Source: Actomonas aquatica (GTDB taxonomy: Bacteria; Verrucomicrobiota; Verrucomicrobiia; Opitutales; Opitutaceae). Taken from it: a stretch of DNA of 64,000 nt. Positions 18,989 through 27,846 of this stretch are shown piece after piece; position 1 is the stretch's first letter; each line of letters starts with the position of its first letter. The stretch spans positions 2,170,001 through 2,234,000 of the forward strand of contig NZ_CP139781.1 in NCBI RefSeq assembly GCF_019679435.2, in the 5' to 3' direction. A model generated the notes under the pieces. It saw only the letters and a list, made by a program, of their open reading frames with translations. It made no database searches and had not been told where the DNA came from. The position numbers and the translations under genes are program-made.

Positions 18989-21084
18989 GCGAATCTAGCG
19001 AACTCCGCCGCGTGCTCATCGTCGATGACACGCCCAACATTCACGACGACTTTCGCAAGATCCTCGTCCCCGAGACCTCGTCGGCCAACTCCGGCATCAA
19101 CGACCTCGAAGCCGCCATGTTCGGCGACGCCGGCGAAGAGCATCCCGAACTCCCCCATTTCGAGCTCGGCCACGCCTACCAAGGCCAGGAAGCCCTCCAA
19201 CTCGTCAAAGACAGCCTCATCGCCGACGCCCCCTACCAAGTCGCCTTTGTCGACATGCGCATGCCCCCCGGCTGGGACGGCGTGGAGACCATCCGCCGCC
19301 TCTGGGAAGTCGACCCGCGCCTGCAGATCGTCATCTGCACCGCCTACTCCGACTACTCCTGGAAGGAACTCACCCGCTCCCTCGGCACCTCCGACAGCCT
19401 CATCATTCTCAAAAAACCCTTCGATAACATCGAAGTCGTCCAACTCGCCCACGCCCTCCTGCGCAAGTGGGACCTCACCCGCGAGTCCGAAGCCCGCGTC
19501 GCCGACCTCGGCGCCACCGTCGAACGCCGCACCGTGCAACTACAGGTCGCCGAAGAACGCTTCTCCGAAGCCTTCAACGCCAGCCCCCTGCCGCAGTGCG
19601 TCCAGACCCTCCCCGAAGGCCGCATCATCGACGTCAATCACGCCTACGAAGAGGTCATGAACATGACCCGCGAACAGGCCATCGGACTCACCCCCGAGAC
19701 CTTCACCGGCATGGGCAACATCGAGGAATGGCACAAATGCCTCGAGACCCTCACCCGCGGCGAATCCATCGAAAAGGTCTCCGAACTACTCGACCCCTCC
19801 ACCCAGAGCATCCGCCATTTCCGCTTCTTCGCCCGCCGCATCACCATCGAAGACCAACCGCACAGCATCTGGGTCTTCCAAGAGATCACCTCCGAGGTTC
19901 AACTCGAACGCCAGCTCCGCCAGTCCCAGAAAATGGAAGCCATCGGCCAGCTCGCCGCCGGCGTCGCCCATGACTTCAACAACGTCATGACCGCCGTGCA
20001 GGGCTTCACCCAGATCTCACTGGAACGTGACGACCTCGCCCCCGATCTGCGCGCCGACCTCGAACAAGTCCTCGCCTCCGGCAAACGCGCCTCCGCCCTC
20101 ACCCGCCAGCTCCTGCTCTTCAGCCGCAAACAAGTGGTGCAGGAATCCATCCTCGCCCTCGGCGACATCCTCGCCGACCTGCAACCCCTGCTCACCAAAC
20201 TCGTCGGCAGCAGCTTCGAACTCAAATTCGACCTCCCCGCCAACCTGCCCGCCGTGCGCGCCGATCAGGCCAACGTCGAACAGGTCGTCCTCAACCTCGT
20301 GAGCAACGCCCGCGACGCCCTCGGTCGCAGCGGCCGCATCGACGTCGCCGCCCGCATCGTCGAGGTCGACGAAGCCACCGCCAACGCCCACGCCGGAGCC
20401 AAGCCCGGCGACTACATCTGCGTTGATGTCACCGACGACGGCCCCGGCATCCCCCCCGACGTCCTCCCCCGCATCTTCGATCCGTTCTTCACCACCAAAC
20501 CCGTCGGCGAAGGCACCGGCCTCGGCCTCGCCACCAGCTACGGCATCGCTCGCCAGCACAAGGGCTGGCTCGACGTCGAAACGGCTGTGGGCGAAGGCAC
20601 CACCTTCTCCCTCTTCCTGCCGGTCGCAGAGATCGAGGACGAGCCGCCGCCCCCCGATTTTCCCGTCACCGGCATCCCCTCCAACTCGGAAGAGCTACGC
20701 GGCAGCGAACGCATCCTCATCGTCGAGGACGACGCCGTCGTCGCCCAACTCATCAGCTGCGTCCTGCGCCGTCACGGCTACGACACCACCTGCGTCGAAA
20801 ACGGCCCCGATGCCCTCAAAACCTGGCACGACGCCGGCGGCTTCGACCTCGTCTTTTCCGACATGGTCATGCCCAAGGGCATGAGCGGCACCGAGCTCGC
20901 CGCCGAGCTCCTCGAACAACGGCCTGAGCTGCCCATCGTGCTGGCCACCGGCTACTCCGAGGCCCTCGTGCAGGAAGCAGCGCCCAAGGAACTCCTCGAG
21001 CGCTGCACCCTCATGCTCAAGCCCTACGACATCGGCAAACTCCTCCGCCGCATGCGCCAACTCCTCGACACCTCGAGCGAGTAA
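18985..21084 (+). CDS. Hybrid histidine kinase, REC-PAS-HisKA-HATPase-REC
   Basis: A 699-residue soluble protein. Its N-terminal receiver is closely similar to that of the preceding gene ([17 protein letters not shown], Asp90 in [11 protein letters not shown], and the same extended loop). A PAS domain (about residues 188-305), the H-box [20 protein letters not shown] with His329, an ATPase domain ([28 protein letters not shown]) and a C-terminal receiver ([12 protein letters not shown]...[12 protein letters not shown]) follow. The 'VAHDFNN' H-box class differs from the 'SHEIRTP' class of its neighbour. It is the last gene of the operon; the next gene starts 63 bases downstream. Confidence 0.93.
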   Translation: MSESSELRRVLIVDDTPNIHDDFRKILVPETSSANSGINDLEAAMFGDAGEEHPELPHFELGHAYQGQEALQLVKDSLIADAPYQVAFVDMRMPPGWDGVETIRRLWEVDPRLQIVICTAYSDYSWKELTRSLGTSDSLIILKKPFDNIEVVQLAHALLRKWDLTRESEARVADLGATVERRTVQLQVAEERFSEAFNASPLPQCVQTLPEGRIIDVNHAYEEVMNMTREQAIGLTPETFTGMGNIEEWHKCLETLTRGESIEKVSELLDPSTQSIRHFRFFARRITIEDQPHSIWVFQEITSEVQLERQLRQSQKMEAIGQLAAGVAHDFNNVMTAVQGFTQISLERDDLAPDLRADLEQVLASGKRASALTRQLLLFSRKQVVQESILALGDILADLQPLLTKLVGSSFELKFDLPANLPAVRADQANVEQVVLNLVSNARDALGRSGRIDVAARIVEVDEATANAHAGAKPGDYICVDVTDDGPGIPPDVLPRIFDPFFTTKPVGEGTGLGLATSYGIARQHKGWLDVETAVGEGTTFSLFLPVAEIEDEPPPPDFPVTGIPSNSEELRGSERILIVEDDAVVAQLISCVLRRHGYDTTCVENGPDALKTWHDAGGFDLVFSDMVMPKGMSGTELAAELLEQRPELPIVLATGYSEALVQEAAPKELLERCTLMLKPYDIGKLLRRMRQLLDTSSE

Positions 21085-21147
21085 TTTTTACGCACAATCC
21101 GCGCTGGTCGCATCCTCCTTCCCGGGCTTAGCTACCTTGCTTCGCCC

Positions 21148-22281
21148 ATGGCTCGCTCCCCGCACATCGACGGCACCGCGCAACGCGCCGCCCAAATCCT
21201 CTCCCGCGCCAAACCCGGCCAACGCATCGACACGCTCCTGCGCGAAACCTTCGCGCACCAGCGCCGCCTCGCCCCGGCCGAAAAAACCGCCATCGCCGGA
21301 GCCCTCTTCGCCACCGCCCGCTGGCACCGTTGGCTCGATCCCAAAGCCGCCCTGCCCGTGCGCGTCGCCGCCGCCATGCACCTGCAGGCCCGCTTCGAAG
21401 CCGACCCAACCAGCGTCAAACCCGAGGCCCTCGCCGCCCTCGCCCTGCCCGACTGGGTGCGCGACGAGGTCGACCTCTCCCCCGCCGATCTCATCGCCCT
21501 GCAAACCCCGCCGCCCCTCTGGATCCGCACCCGCGCCGCCTACACCAAACGCATCAAACGTTTCCTCACCGCCGTCACCCCGGCGCCCGCGCCCGCCAAC
21601 CGCACCGGCCTGCTCTACTCCGGCGACAAAGACCTCTTTCGCACCGAACCCTTCCACCAAGGCCACCTCGAGATTCAGGACCTCGGTTCCCAACTCGTCG
21701 GCCACGCCTGCGTCCCCCAACCCGGCGAAACCTGGTGGGACACCTGCGCCGGCGAAGGCGGCAAAACCCTGCACCTCGCCGAACTCCTCGAGGGCAAGGG
21801 CCTCATCTGGGCCACCGACCGCCACACCGGCCGGCTGCAAAAACTCAAACAACGCGCCTCCCGCGCCAAGGTGTTCAACTACCGCAGCACCACCTGGGAC
21901 GGCGGCGCCAAGCTGCCGACCAAAACCCTGTTCGACGGCATCCTCATCGACGCTCCCTGCAGCGGCATCGGCACCTGGCGCCGCAACCCGCACGCCCGTT
22001 GGACCACCACGCTCACGGACGTGCAGGAACTCGCCGTCGTGCAACGCCAACTCCTCGAACACGCCCTGCCCGCCCTCAAACCCGGCGGCCGTCTCATCTA
22101 CGCCGTCTGCACCCTCGCCAAGAGCGAAACCACCGCCATCGCCGACGCCTTCACCGCCGCCCACCCCGAGCTCCAGCCCCTCGCCCTCCTCAACCGCGGC
22201 CCCCAAGTCACCCTCAGCCTGTCCGAATGGAACGCCAACGGCATGTTCCTCGCCGGGTGGACCCGCCCAACCGCGAGCTAG
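21148..22281 (+). CDS. RsmB/NOP-family RNA m5C methyltransferase
   Basis: A 377-residue class I SAM-dependent methyltransferase of the RsmB/NOP2/RsmF group that makes 5-methylcytosine in RNA. The SAM site is WWDTCAGEGGKTLHLAELL. Motif IV is DAPCSGIGTWRRNP with Cys271, and motif VI is IYAVCTLAKSET with Cys321; these two cysteines act in methyl transfer and product release in the family. A shortened N-terminal helical part (about 1-110) stands in for the NusB-like domain. The exact rRNA or tRNA target cannot be assigned. It follows the kinase operon closely, but function gives no obvious link. Confidence 0.9.
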   Translation: MARSPHIDGTAQRAAQILSRAKPGQRIDTLLRETFAHQRRLAPAEKTAIAGALFATARWHRWLDPKAALPVRVAAAMHLQARFEADPTSVKPEALAALALPDWVRDEVDLSPADLIALQTPPPLWIRTRAAYTKRIKRFLTAVTPAPAPANRTGLLYSGDKDLFRTEPFHQGHLEIQDLGSQLVGHACVPQPGETWWDTCAGEGGKTLHLAELLEGKGLIWATDRHTGRLQKLKQRASRAKVFNYRSTTWDGGAKLPTKTLFDGILIDAPCSGIGTWRRNPHARWTTTLTDVQELAVVQRQLLEHALPALKPGGRLIYAVCTLAKSETTAIADAFTAAHPELQPLALLNRGPQVTLSLSEWNANGMFLAGWTRPTAS

Positions 22282-22441
22282 GTTTCGAAGAGAACAAAGA
22301 TAACCCAACCCTCCGTGTCTTCTGTGCCTCCTCTGTGATCTCTGTGTCGAAATTGCTCTGCCACTCGGCTCCTTTCCATTCTCAGTCTGCCTCCACCGGT
22401 TTCAGTGCGTAGACGGTAGGCGAAGCCATTCGTGTCCATCC
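22282..22441. other. Repeat-derived intergenic spacer
   Basis: The region contains the phrase CTTCTGTGCCTCCTCTGTGA (within 22318-22348), which recurs as CTCTGTGCCTCCTCCGTGAC near 38.99 kb. It also contains CATTCGTGTCCATCCGTGGT (22425-22444), whose end supplies the GTG start of the next gene. No open frame or terminator of note is seen. Confidence 0.6.
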
Positions 22442-23212
22442 GTGGTTAAAAAAATCTCTTTCAAACAAGTCCGGGAGGACTTCAACGACCTGCGCGCCGT
22501 CGTCCACTACACCCGCGCCGCGCACAAGCTCGGGCTCTGGGCATCGGAACTCGCTGTATTCGAAAAATACCTACCGCCCGCTCCCGACGCTCCCATCCTC
22601 GAAGCCGGCTGCGGCGCGGGCCGCGTCTCCATGGCGCTCTACGAAAGCGGTCGCCGCAACCTGACTGCCTTCGATTTTGCCGAAGAACTCTGCGCCATGG
22701 CCCAGTCGCTCTTCCTCGAGCGTGAGACCGGCGATGCCATCACCCTCTTCCACGCCGACGCCCGCAAGGTCGCCACCCACCCGCAGGTCGCCGACCAAAA
22801 ATTCGCCGCCGTGCTCTTCATGTTCAACGGCCTCATGCAAATCCCCCGTCGCCGCAATCGCCGCGCCGCCATGCGTTCCCTGCGCGCCCTCGCCGCCCCC
22901 GGCGCGCCCTTCATCTTCACCACCCACGATCGCGACCATTCGCCCCACGAGCGCAAAGCCTGGTGGTATGAAGCCAAGCAATGGGCCGCCGGCAAACAGG
23001 ACCCCTGCCTCGTCGAATACGGCGACCGCTACTTCGAAGACGACCTCGGCCGCACCTTCATGCACCTGCCCGACCGCGAAGAAATCCTCGCCGATCTCAA
23101 AGCCACCGGCTGGACGCACACCTGGGACGCCATGCGCCGCGAAATCGCCAAAGAGTCCCGCGCCGTCCGCGACTTCTCCGACGAAAACCGCTTCTGGGTC
23201 GCCCACGCCTGA
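22442..23212 (+). CDS. Class I SAM-dependent methyltransferase, unknown substrate
   Basis: A 256-residue methyltransferase. The SAM-binding motif I is ILEAGCGAGRVSMALYESG (from about residue 51), followed by LTAFDFAEELC, DARKV at the acidic loop, and a conserved LFMFNGLMQIP strand. The N-terminal 40 residues are helical and basic. The tail carries HLPDREEILADLKATGW, seen in many small-molecule methyltransferases. The first in-frame start is a GTG that forms part of an intergenic repeat phrase. Substrate unknown; the neighbours (RNA methyltransferase, thioredoxin) do not fix it. Confidence 0.75.
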   Translation: MVKKISFKQVREDFNDLRAVVHYTRAAHKLGLWASELAVFEKYLPPAPDAPILEAGCGAGRVSMALYESGRRNLTAFDFAEELCAMAQSLFLERETGDAITLFHADARKVATHPQVADQKFAAVLFMFNGLMQIPRRRNRRAAMRSLRALAAPGAPFIFTTHDRDHSPHERKAWWYEAKQWAAGKQDPCLVEYGDRYFEDDLGRTFMHLPDREEILADLKATGWTHTWDAMRREIAKESRAVRDFSDENRFWVAHA

Positions 23213-23225
23213 CCTCGTTTTCGCG

Positions 23226-23422
23226 CAGGAGGAAACAGAGGAAAACAGAGCCACTCCATCGCATCCCCTCCCTCCGAAGTTCGGCCACAAAAAGGCACGA
23301 AAAGTTACAAAAACCATCCACTACCTTTTCGTGAATTTTTGTGCCTCTTTGTGGCTATATAACCCACCTACCCCTCGGCTCCGCTTGCCCGCCTCAGGCG
23401 GGTTTCCCTCCGTTTCCTCCTG
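23226..23422. repeat. Nested inverted repeat (family D)
   Basis: The outer arms CAGGAGGAAACAGAGG (23226-23241) and CCCTCCGTTTCCTCCTG (23406-23422) are near-mirror images. Inside them, GCCACAAAAAGGCACGAAAA (from 23283) faces TTTTTGTGCCTCTTTGTGGC (ending near 23360), and a CCCGCCTCAGGCGGG hairpin (23389-23403) lies at the right. The inner pair recurs at 28381-28496. It fills most of the 260-base gap before the thioredoxin gene. Confidence 0.75.
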
Positions 23423-23473
23423 TAAAACCCCTCGTTGCCTCTCGGCTCCGACCGCCCTTTTGTCACTCGCATC

Positions 23474-23959
23474 ATGAAGCGCCTCCTGTCCGTCGCCCTC
23501 TTCGCCTGTGCCGCCGTCATCGCCTCGCCGCAGCAATACCCGCAGATGGGACCCGACATCTACAACACCACCGCCGACGCCAAGCCGACCATCGCCCAGG
23601 CCCTCGAGCTCGCCCGTAAACAGAACAAACACGTCCTCCTCGATTTCGGCGCCAACTGGTGCGTCTGGTGCCACCGCCTCCACGAACTTTTCACCACCGA
23701 CCCGCAGGTCCGCGCCGCCCTCCAACGCGATTACATCACCGTCATGGTCGATGTGAACAAACGCAACGGCCCCGCCCGCAACGCCGACCTCGACGAGTAT
23801 TACGGCAACCCCACCCAACACGGCCTGCCCGTCCTCGTCGTGCTCGACGCCTCCGGTCGCCGCCTGCACACGCAGGAAACCGGCGCCCTCGAAGAAGGCC
23901 GCGCCCACTCGCCCGAGAAGGTCCTCGCCTTCCTCGCCAAGTGGGCCCCCGAGCGCTGA
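23474..23959 (+). CDS. Secreted thioredoxin-fold protein
   Basis: A 161-residue exported thioredoxin-like protein. The signal peptide is MKRLLSVALFACAAVIASPQ. The core KHVLLDFGANWCVWCHRLHELF carries the redox pair Cys63-Cys66 (WCVWC) followed by His, as in the thioredoxin_7/DsbD-gamma-like group. The cis-proline region is HGLPVLVVLD. The start at 23474 is chosen because it yields a clean signal peptide. It is likely to reduce or oxidise periplasmic proteins; the partner is unknown. It is preceded by a repeat-filled spacer and followed by a MATE exporter. Confidence 0.85.
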   Translation: MKRLLSVALFACAAVIASPQQYPQMGPDIYNTTADAKPTIAQALELARKQNKHVLLDFGANWCVWCHRLHELFTTDPQVRAALQRDYITVMVDVNKRNGPARNADLDEYYGNPTQHGLPVLVVLDASGRRLHTQETGALEEGRAHSPEKVLAFLAKWAPER

Positions 23960-23982
23960 GCACCGCCCGCGTCTCGCAACCG

Positions 23983-24006
23983 TAGCGGCGGTCGTCAGCC
24001 GCCGTT
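23983..24006. repeat. Family B palindrome (TAGCGGCGG...CCGCCG)
   Basis: TAGCGGCGGTCGTCAGCCGCCG is a short GC-rich hairpin between the thioredoxin and MATE genes. Related copies (GTAGCGGCGGCTTCAGCCGC) lie at about 35.17, 38.89 and 52.39 kb. Confidence 0.75.
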
Positions 24007-24028
24007 CCCGCTGCTTCCACCGTATCCG

Positions 24029-25360
24029 GTGTCCCACGACGAGCCTTCCTATCGCCGCATCCTCGCGGTGGCGTGGCCGATCATTCTCGCCAACGCCGCC
24101 CCGCCCCTGCTCGGGCTCACCGACACCGCCGTCATTGGCCACACCCGCGGCGCCACCGGCCTCGGCGCCATCGCCATCGGGGCCCTCGTCCTCAACTTTG
24201 CCTACTGGGCCTTCGGCTTCCTCCGCATGGGCACCACGGGGTTTGTCGCCCAAGCCGACGGCGCCGGCGATACCCTCGCCCTGCGCACCGCCGTCCTCCG
24301 CGCCCTCCTGCTCGGCACGACGCTCGGCCTGCTCCTCATCGTCGCCCAAGCGCCGCTGCGCGCCCTCGCCCTGCACCTGCTCGACGCCGGCCCCACCGTC
24401 ACGACCCAAGCCGCCGACTACCTCGCCATCCGCTTCTGGAGCGCCCCGGCCACCCTCGCCACCTACGTGCTCTTCGGCACGCTCATCGGACTCGGCCGCA
24501 CCCGCGTCCTACTCCTGCTGCAACTCTGGCTCAATGGCGTAAACCTCAGCCTCGATGTGCTCTTCGCCGCGGTGCTCGATTGGGGTGTCACCGGCATCGC
24601 CTGGGGCACCTTCGTCGCCGAATGGACCACCGCCCTGCTCGCCCTCGCCGTCGTCTGGCGCCTCCTCCGCCGGACGCGCGCCTCTCCCGCCGAACCCTGG
24701 TGGGACGCCCCCGCCCTGCGCCGACTCTCCGCCTGGCGCGAAACGCTCACCGCCAACGTCGACATCATGGTGCGCACGCTCGGCCTGCTCGGCGGCTTTG
24801 CGTGGTTTGTCCGCCAGTCCGCCCAATGGGGCGCTGTCCCCCTCGCCGCCAACCACGTGCTCCTCGGCTTCATTTCCTTCGCCGCCTTCTTCCTCGATGG
24901 CTTCGCCTTCGCCACCGAATCCTTCGTCGGCCAGGCCAAGGGCGCCCGCGACCTCGCCCGCTTTGACCGCAGCGTGCGCCGCACCTCCCTGCTCGCCGCC
25001 GTCACCGCGCTCGGCCTCGGCGGCGGCTTCGCGCTCGCGGGCCCCACCTGTATCGCCTGGGTGACCGACGATCCTGCCGTCCGCGCCACCGCCGCCCTCT
25101 ACCTACCGCACGCTGCCCTCTACATCGTGCTCGGCGTGGGCGCCTTCCAACTCGACGGCATCTTCATCGGCACGACCGCCACCGTGACCATGCGCAACGC
25201 CATGGTCGGCTCCGTCGTCGCCTTCCTGCTCGCCGCCGCCCTGCTAGCGCCGACGTGGGGCAACCACGGCCTCTGGCTCGCCTTCAACGTCTTCGTGCTC
25301 GCCCGCGCCCTCACTCTCGCCGCCGGCCTGCCGAAACTCCGTCGCTCCCTCACAGGCTGA
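24029..25360 (+). CDS. MATE-family efflux transporter (DinF-like)
   Basis: A 443-residue protein with 12 predicted transmembrane helices. The N-terminal AVAWPIILANAAPPLLGLTD, with TAVIGH following, is the classic first-helix signature of the DinF branch of MATE exporters. The second half repeats the fold (LSAWRETLTANVDIMVRTLG, ANHVLLGFISFAAFFLDGFA). These carriers exchange cations for drugs or metabolites across the inner membrane. It starts at GTG 24029, right after a family B palindrome. It is convergent with lptF, with only two bases between the stops. Confidence 0.9.
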   Translation: MSHDEPSYRRILAVAWPIILANAAPPLLGLTDTAVIGHTRGATGLGAIAIGALVLNFAYWAFGFLRMGTTGFVAQADGAGDTLALRTAVLRALLLGTTLGLLLIVAQAPLRALALHLLDAGPTVTTQAADYLAIRFWSAPATLATYVLFGTLIGLGRTRVLLLLQLWLNGVNLSLDVLFAAVLDWGVTGIAWGTFVAEWTTALLALAVVWRLLRRTRASPAEPWWDAPALRRLSAWRETLTANVDIMVRTLGLLGGFAWFVRQSAQWGAVPLAANHVLLGFISFAAFFLDGFAFATESFVGQAKGARDLARFDRSVRRTSLLAAVTALGLGGGFALAGPTCIAWVTDDPAVRATAALYLPHAALYIVLGVGAFQLDGIFIGTTATVTMRNAMVGSVVAFLLAAALLAPTWGNHGLWLAFNVFVLARALTLAAGLPKLRRSLTG

Positions 25361-25362
25361 CG

Positions 25363-26484
25363 TCACCGCACCGTATCCACCCGCCGAAACAGCCAGACGC
25401 CGAGCACCAGAAACAACCCCGCCGGCAACCACATCAACAGATCCGGGCGCAGCGCTGGTCGTCCCTCCAGCCACGAGACGACGACTGTCAGAAAATAATA
25501 TCCCATCACCAAGAGCAGCGCGATGCCCAGATTGGCCGACGTTTCCTTGCGCGAGACCTTGATCCCCAACGGCACCGCGATCAGCGCAAAGGCCAACACC
25601 GCGATCGCCGTGGAGCCTTTTTCGTTCAACGCCAGCGAGACCTTCATCAGACCCTCGTCATCGCCGATCTCGCTCAGCCGCGCCCGCTCCGCCTGCAATT
25701 GCGTGTAGGTGAACCACGCATACTTGGTGCGCGCCTTCCGCCGACTGAAGATGTCGTCGACCTGAAACACGAACGGCACTTCACCCACCGTCGTATTCCC
25801 CAACACCTTGGAATAATCCTCCGGATCGCGCAGCCCGCGCCCTTCTCCCGCCACGTCGCGCAACACCACATTCAGCGCCCCGGCTTCTTCGTCGAAGGTC
25901 ACTTCACCCGCCGCCGCGCGGCCAAATTCCCGCACGCGTTTGTCATCGTCCAAACGCCAGAACCAGATGTCGCGCAACTGCGTGCCCTCCTTCTCGTCCA
26001 CATAAAACACCACGTTGGGGAAATCGCGCACGAAGGTCTTCGGCACGATGAAGCTCATGGGATTGGCCTGCACCGCATCCGCCAGGATCTGTTTATAGGC
26101 CGAGCGTGCTCGCGGCATGAATTCGAAGTTCACCACGCCCGCCACCAAGGCCCCCAGCACGCCAAGCAATATCACCGGCCGCATGATCAACCCCATGCTC
26201 ATGCCCGCCGCGCGCATAGCCGTGATTTCCTGCTGCGCCGACATCCGTCCCAATACGAGCAACACGCCTGTCAGCATGCCCATCGGTAGCGCGTAAGCCG
26301 CCACGTAAGGCACCAAGAGCCCCATCAGCAGTCCGAAAGTCGCCACGTCGATCTGCCCCGCCAGCAGGTAGCTCATCATGTCCTTGAGCACATTGCCCAG
26401 GATCAACACCGCCGCGAACAGCCCCACCGCCGCCAAACAGGTGCCGCCCACACTCCAAAACAAATGCCGTTGCAGTAAATTCAT
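25363..26484 (-). CDS. LptF/LptG-family LPS export permease
   Basis: A 373-residue inner-membrane protein of the YjgP/YjgQ family. It starts MNLLQRHLFWSVGGTCLAAVGL, a typical LptF/G beginning, has three N-terminal transmembrane helices (to about residue 125), a periplasmic beta-jellyroll domain (about 130-265), and three C-terminal helices. The motif RMSAQQEITAMRAAGMS is the cytoplasmic coupling helix that contacts LptB. It drives lipopolysaccharide extraction with LptB and a second permease, which must lie elsewhere. The ATG at 26484 begins the family-like segment; upstream codons are low-complexity. It is divergent from rlmN across a region holding a perfect palindrome. Confidence 0.9.
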   Translation of the reverse strand: MNLLQRHLFWSVGGTCLAAVGLFAAVLILGNVLKDMMSYLLAGQIDVATFGLLMGLLVPYVAAYALPMGMLTGVLLVLGRMSAQQEITAMRAAGMSMGLIMRPVILLGVLGALVAGVVNFEFMPRARSAYKQILADAVQANPMSFIVPKTFVRDFPNVVFYVDEKEGTQLRDIWFWRLDDDKRVREFGRAAAGEVTFDEEAGALNVVLRDVAGEGRGLRDPEDYSKVLGNTTVGEVPFVFQVDDIFSRRKARTKYAWFTYTQLQAERARLSEIGDDEGLMKVSLALNEKGSTAIAVLAFALIAVPLGIKVSRKETSANLGIALLLVMGYYFLTVVVSWLEGRPALRPDLLMWLPAGLFLVLGVWLFRRVDTVR

Positions 26485-26651
26485 CCTCGGTCGCGGCGCA
26501 GTAGAAACCACCCCGCCCCCAAAACACACGCCCAGAATGCCCCGAGCGCCCGCTTCCCCGCCAGGTGGACGCGGACGTCCCCGGCCGCGTAACGTTGCCC
26601 CTCGGCCCCCGCCCCTCGGCATCACCTCCCTTCCTCCGCGCCCCACCACCC

Positions 26652-26672
26652 AATGTTCGTATTACGAACATT
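26652..26672. promoter_or_regulatory. Perfect 21-base palindrome, candidate operator
   Basis: The sequence is AATGTTCGT-ATT-ACGAACATT: nine-base arms, perfect, around a three-base centre. It lies in the divergent region between lptF (start 26484) and rlmN (start 26731), 59 bases before rlmN. The centre CGTATTACG is the reverse complement of the centre of another palindrome at 33957-33979. It is probably a regulator-binding site; the regulator is unknown. Confidence 0.6.
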
Positions 26673-26730
26673 GCCCTTCCTCGCCCCAGTCTTGCCAGCC
26701 GCCCTCCCGCGCCATCCCCTGTCCTCGTCC

Positions 26731-27846
26731 ATGAAGTTCACGCCCGCCAAACCGCCCCTCACCGGAGAGACCCTCGAGTCGCTCACCGCTCGCCTGCGTG
26801 AACACGGTGAACCCGCCTACCGCGCCAAGCAGATCCTCGAGTGGCTCTACAAAAAACGCGCCCGCTCCTGGGACGACATGACCAACCTCTCCAAGTCGCT
26901 CCGCGCTTGGCTGGCCGACACCTTCGAGCTGCTCCCCCTTTCCCTCGTCCACGGCAAACAGTCCCTCGACGTCACCGACAAACTCCTCCTCGAGCTCACC
27001 GACCGCTCCCTCATCGAGACGGTCATCATCCGCGCCCCCCAGGAGGGCGTCGGCCTCGAGCATTCCCGCAAGACCATCTGCATCTCCACCCAGGTCGGCT
27101 GCGCCATGGGCTGCAAATTCTGCGCCTCCGGCCTCGCCGGCCTCAAACGCGACCTCAACGCCGGCGAGATCGTCGCCCAACTCCTCCACGTCTGCTACCG
27201 CGAGGACGCCCGCACGCCCCGCGCCCGCCAGGAACTCGTCTCCTTCGACAACATCGTCGTCATGGGCATGGGTGAACCCCTCGCCAACTACGAGGCCATC
27301 ACCACCGCCCTCAAGATCACCAACGCCGACTGGGGACTCGGTTTCGGCGCCCGCCGCATCACCCTCTCCACCAGCGGCCTCGTGCCCAATATCCTCAAAC
27401 TCGCCGACGAGCCCCTCGGCATCCGTCTCGCCATTTCCCTCCACGGCGCGACCGACGAGGTCCGCACCCAGATCATGCCCGTCAACAAGGCCTACCCGCT
27501 CGCCAAACTCATCCCGGCGATCAAGGCCTTCAGCGAAAAACACGGCCGCATGGTCACCCTCGAATTCATCCTCATCGAGGACGTGAACGACAGCCTCGAT
27601 CAGGCCGAGAAACTGCGCGACATCGCCGCCGACGTGCACGCCCACGTGAACCTCATTCCCTACAACACCGTGGAAGGCCTCCCCTGGAAACGCCCGTCCA
27701 TCGCCCGCCAGGAAGCCTTCGCCAACATCCTCCGCTCCGCCCGTGTATCCGTCACGCTGCGACGCGAGAAGGGCCACGACATCGAAGCCGCCTGTGGCCA
27801 ACTCCGCCTCAAAACCGAGAAAGAACGCGAAGCCGCCAACGCATGA
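26731..27846 (+). CDS. rlmN: 23S rRNA/tRNA adenine-C2 methyltransferase RlmN
   Basis: A 371-residue radical-SAM enzyme that methylates C2 of A2503 in 23S rRNA and A37 of some tRNAs. The 4Fe-4S cluster motif is CAMGCKFC (Cys124, Cys128, Cys131). The methyl-carrying cysteine is Cys355 in IEAACGQL, near the C-terminus. Further family marks are MGMGEPLANYE and RRITLSTSGLVP. The ATG at 26731 (MKFTPAKPP) gives the usual length; an earlier ATG at 26653 lies inside the palindrome and is unlikely. It overlaps msrB by four bases. Confidence 0.95.
   Translation: MKFTPAKPPLTGETLESLTARLREHGEPAYRAKQILEWLYKKRARSWDDMTNLSKSLRAWLADTFELLPLSLVHGKQSLDVTDKLLLELTDRSLIETVIIRAPQEGVGLEHSRKTICISTQVGCAMGCKFCASGLAGLKRDLNAGEIVAQLLHVCYREDARTPRARQELVSFDNIVVMGMGEPLANYEAITTALKITNADWGLGFGARRITLSTSGLVPNILKLADEPLGIRLAISLHGATDEVRTQIMPVNKAYPLAKLIPAIKAFSEKHGRMVTLEFILIEDVNDSLDQAEKLRDIAADVHAHVNLIPYNTVEGLPWKRPSIARQEAFANILRSARVSVTLRREKGHDIEAACGQLRLKTEKEREAANA

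Noticed and set aside
26653..26730. Earlier rlmN start at ATG 26653
   Set aside because: It falls within the 21-base palindrome and adds 26 residues not seen in the family; the ATG at 26731 gives normal length and Cys355 numbering equal to E. coli.
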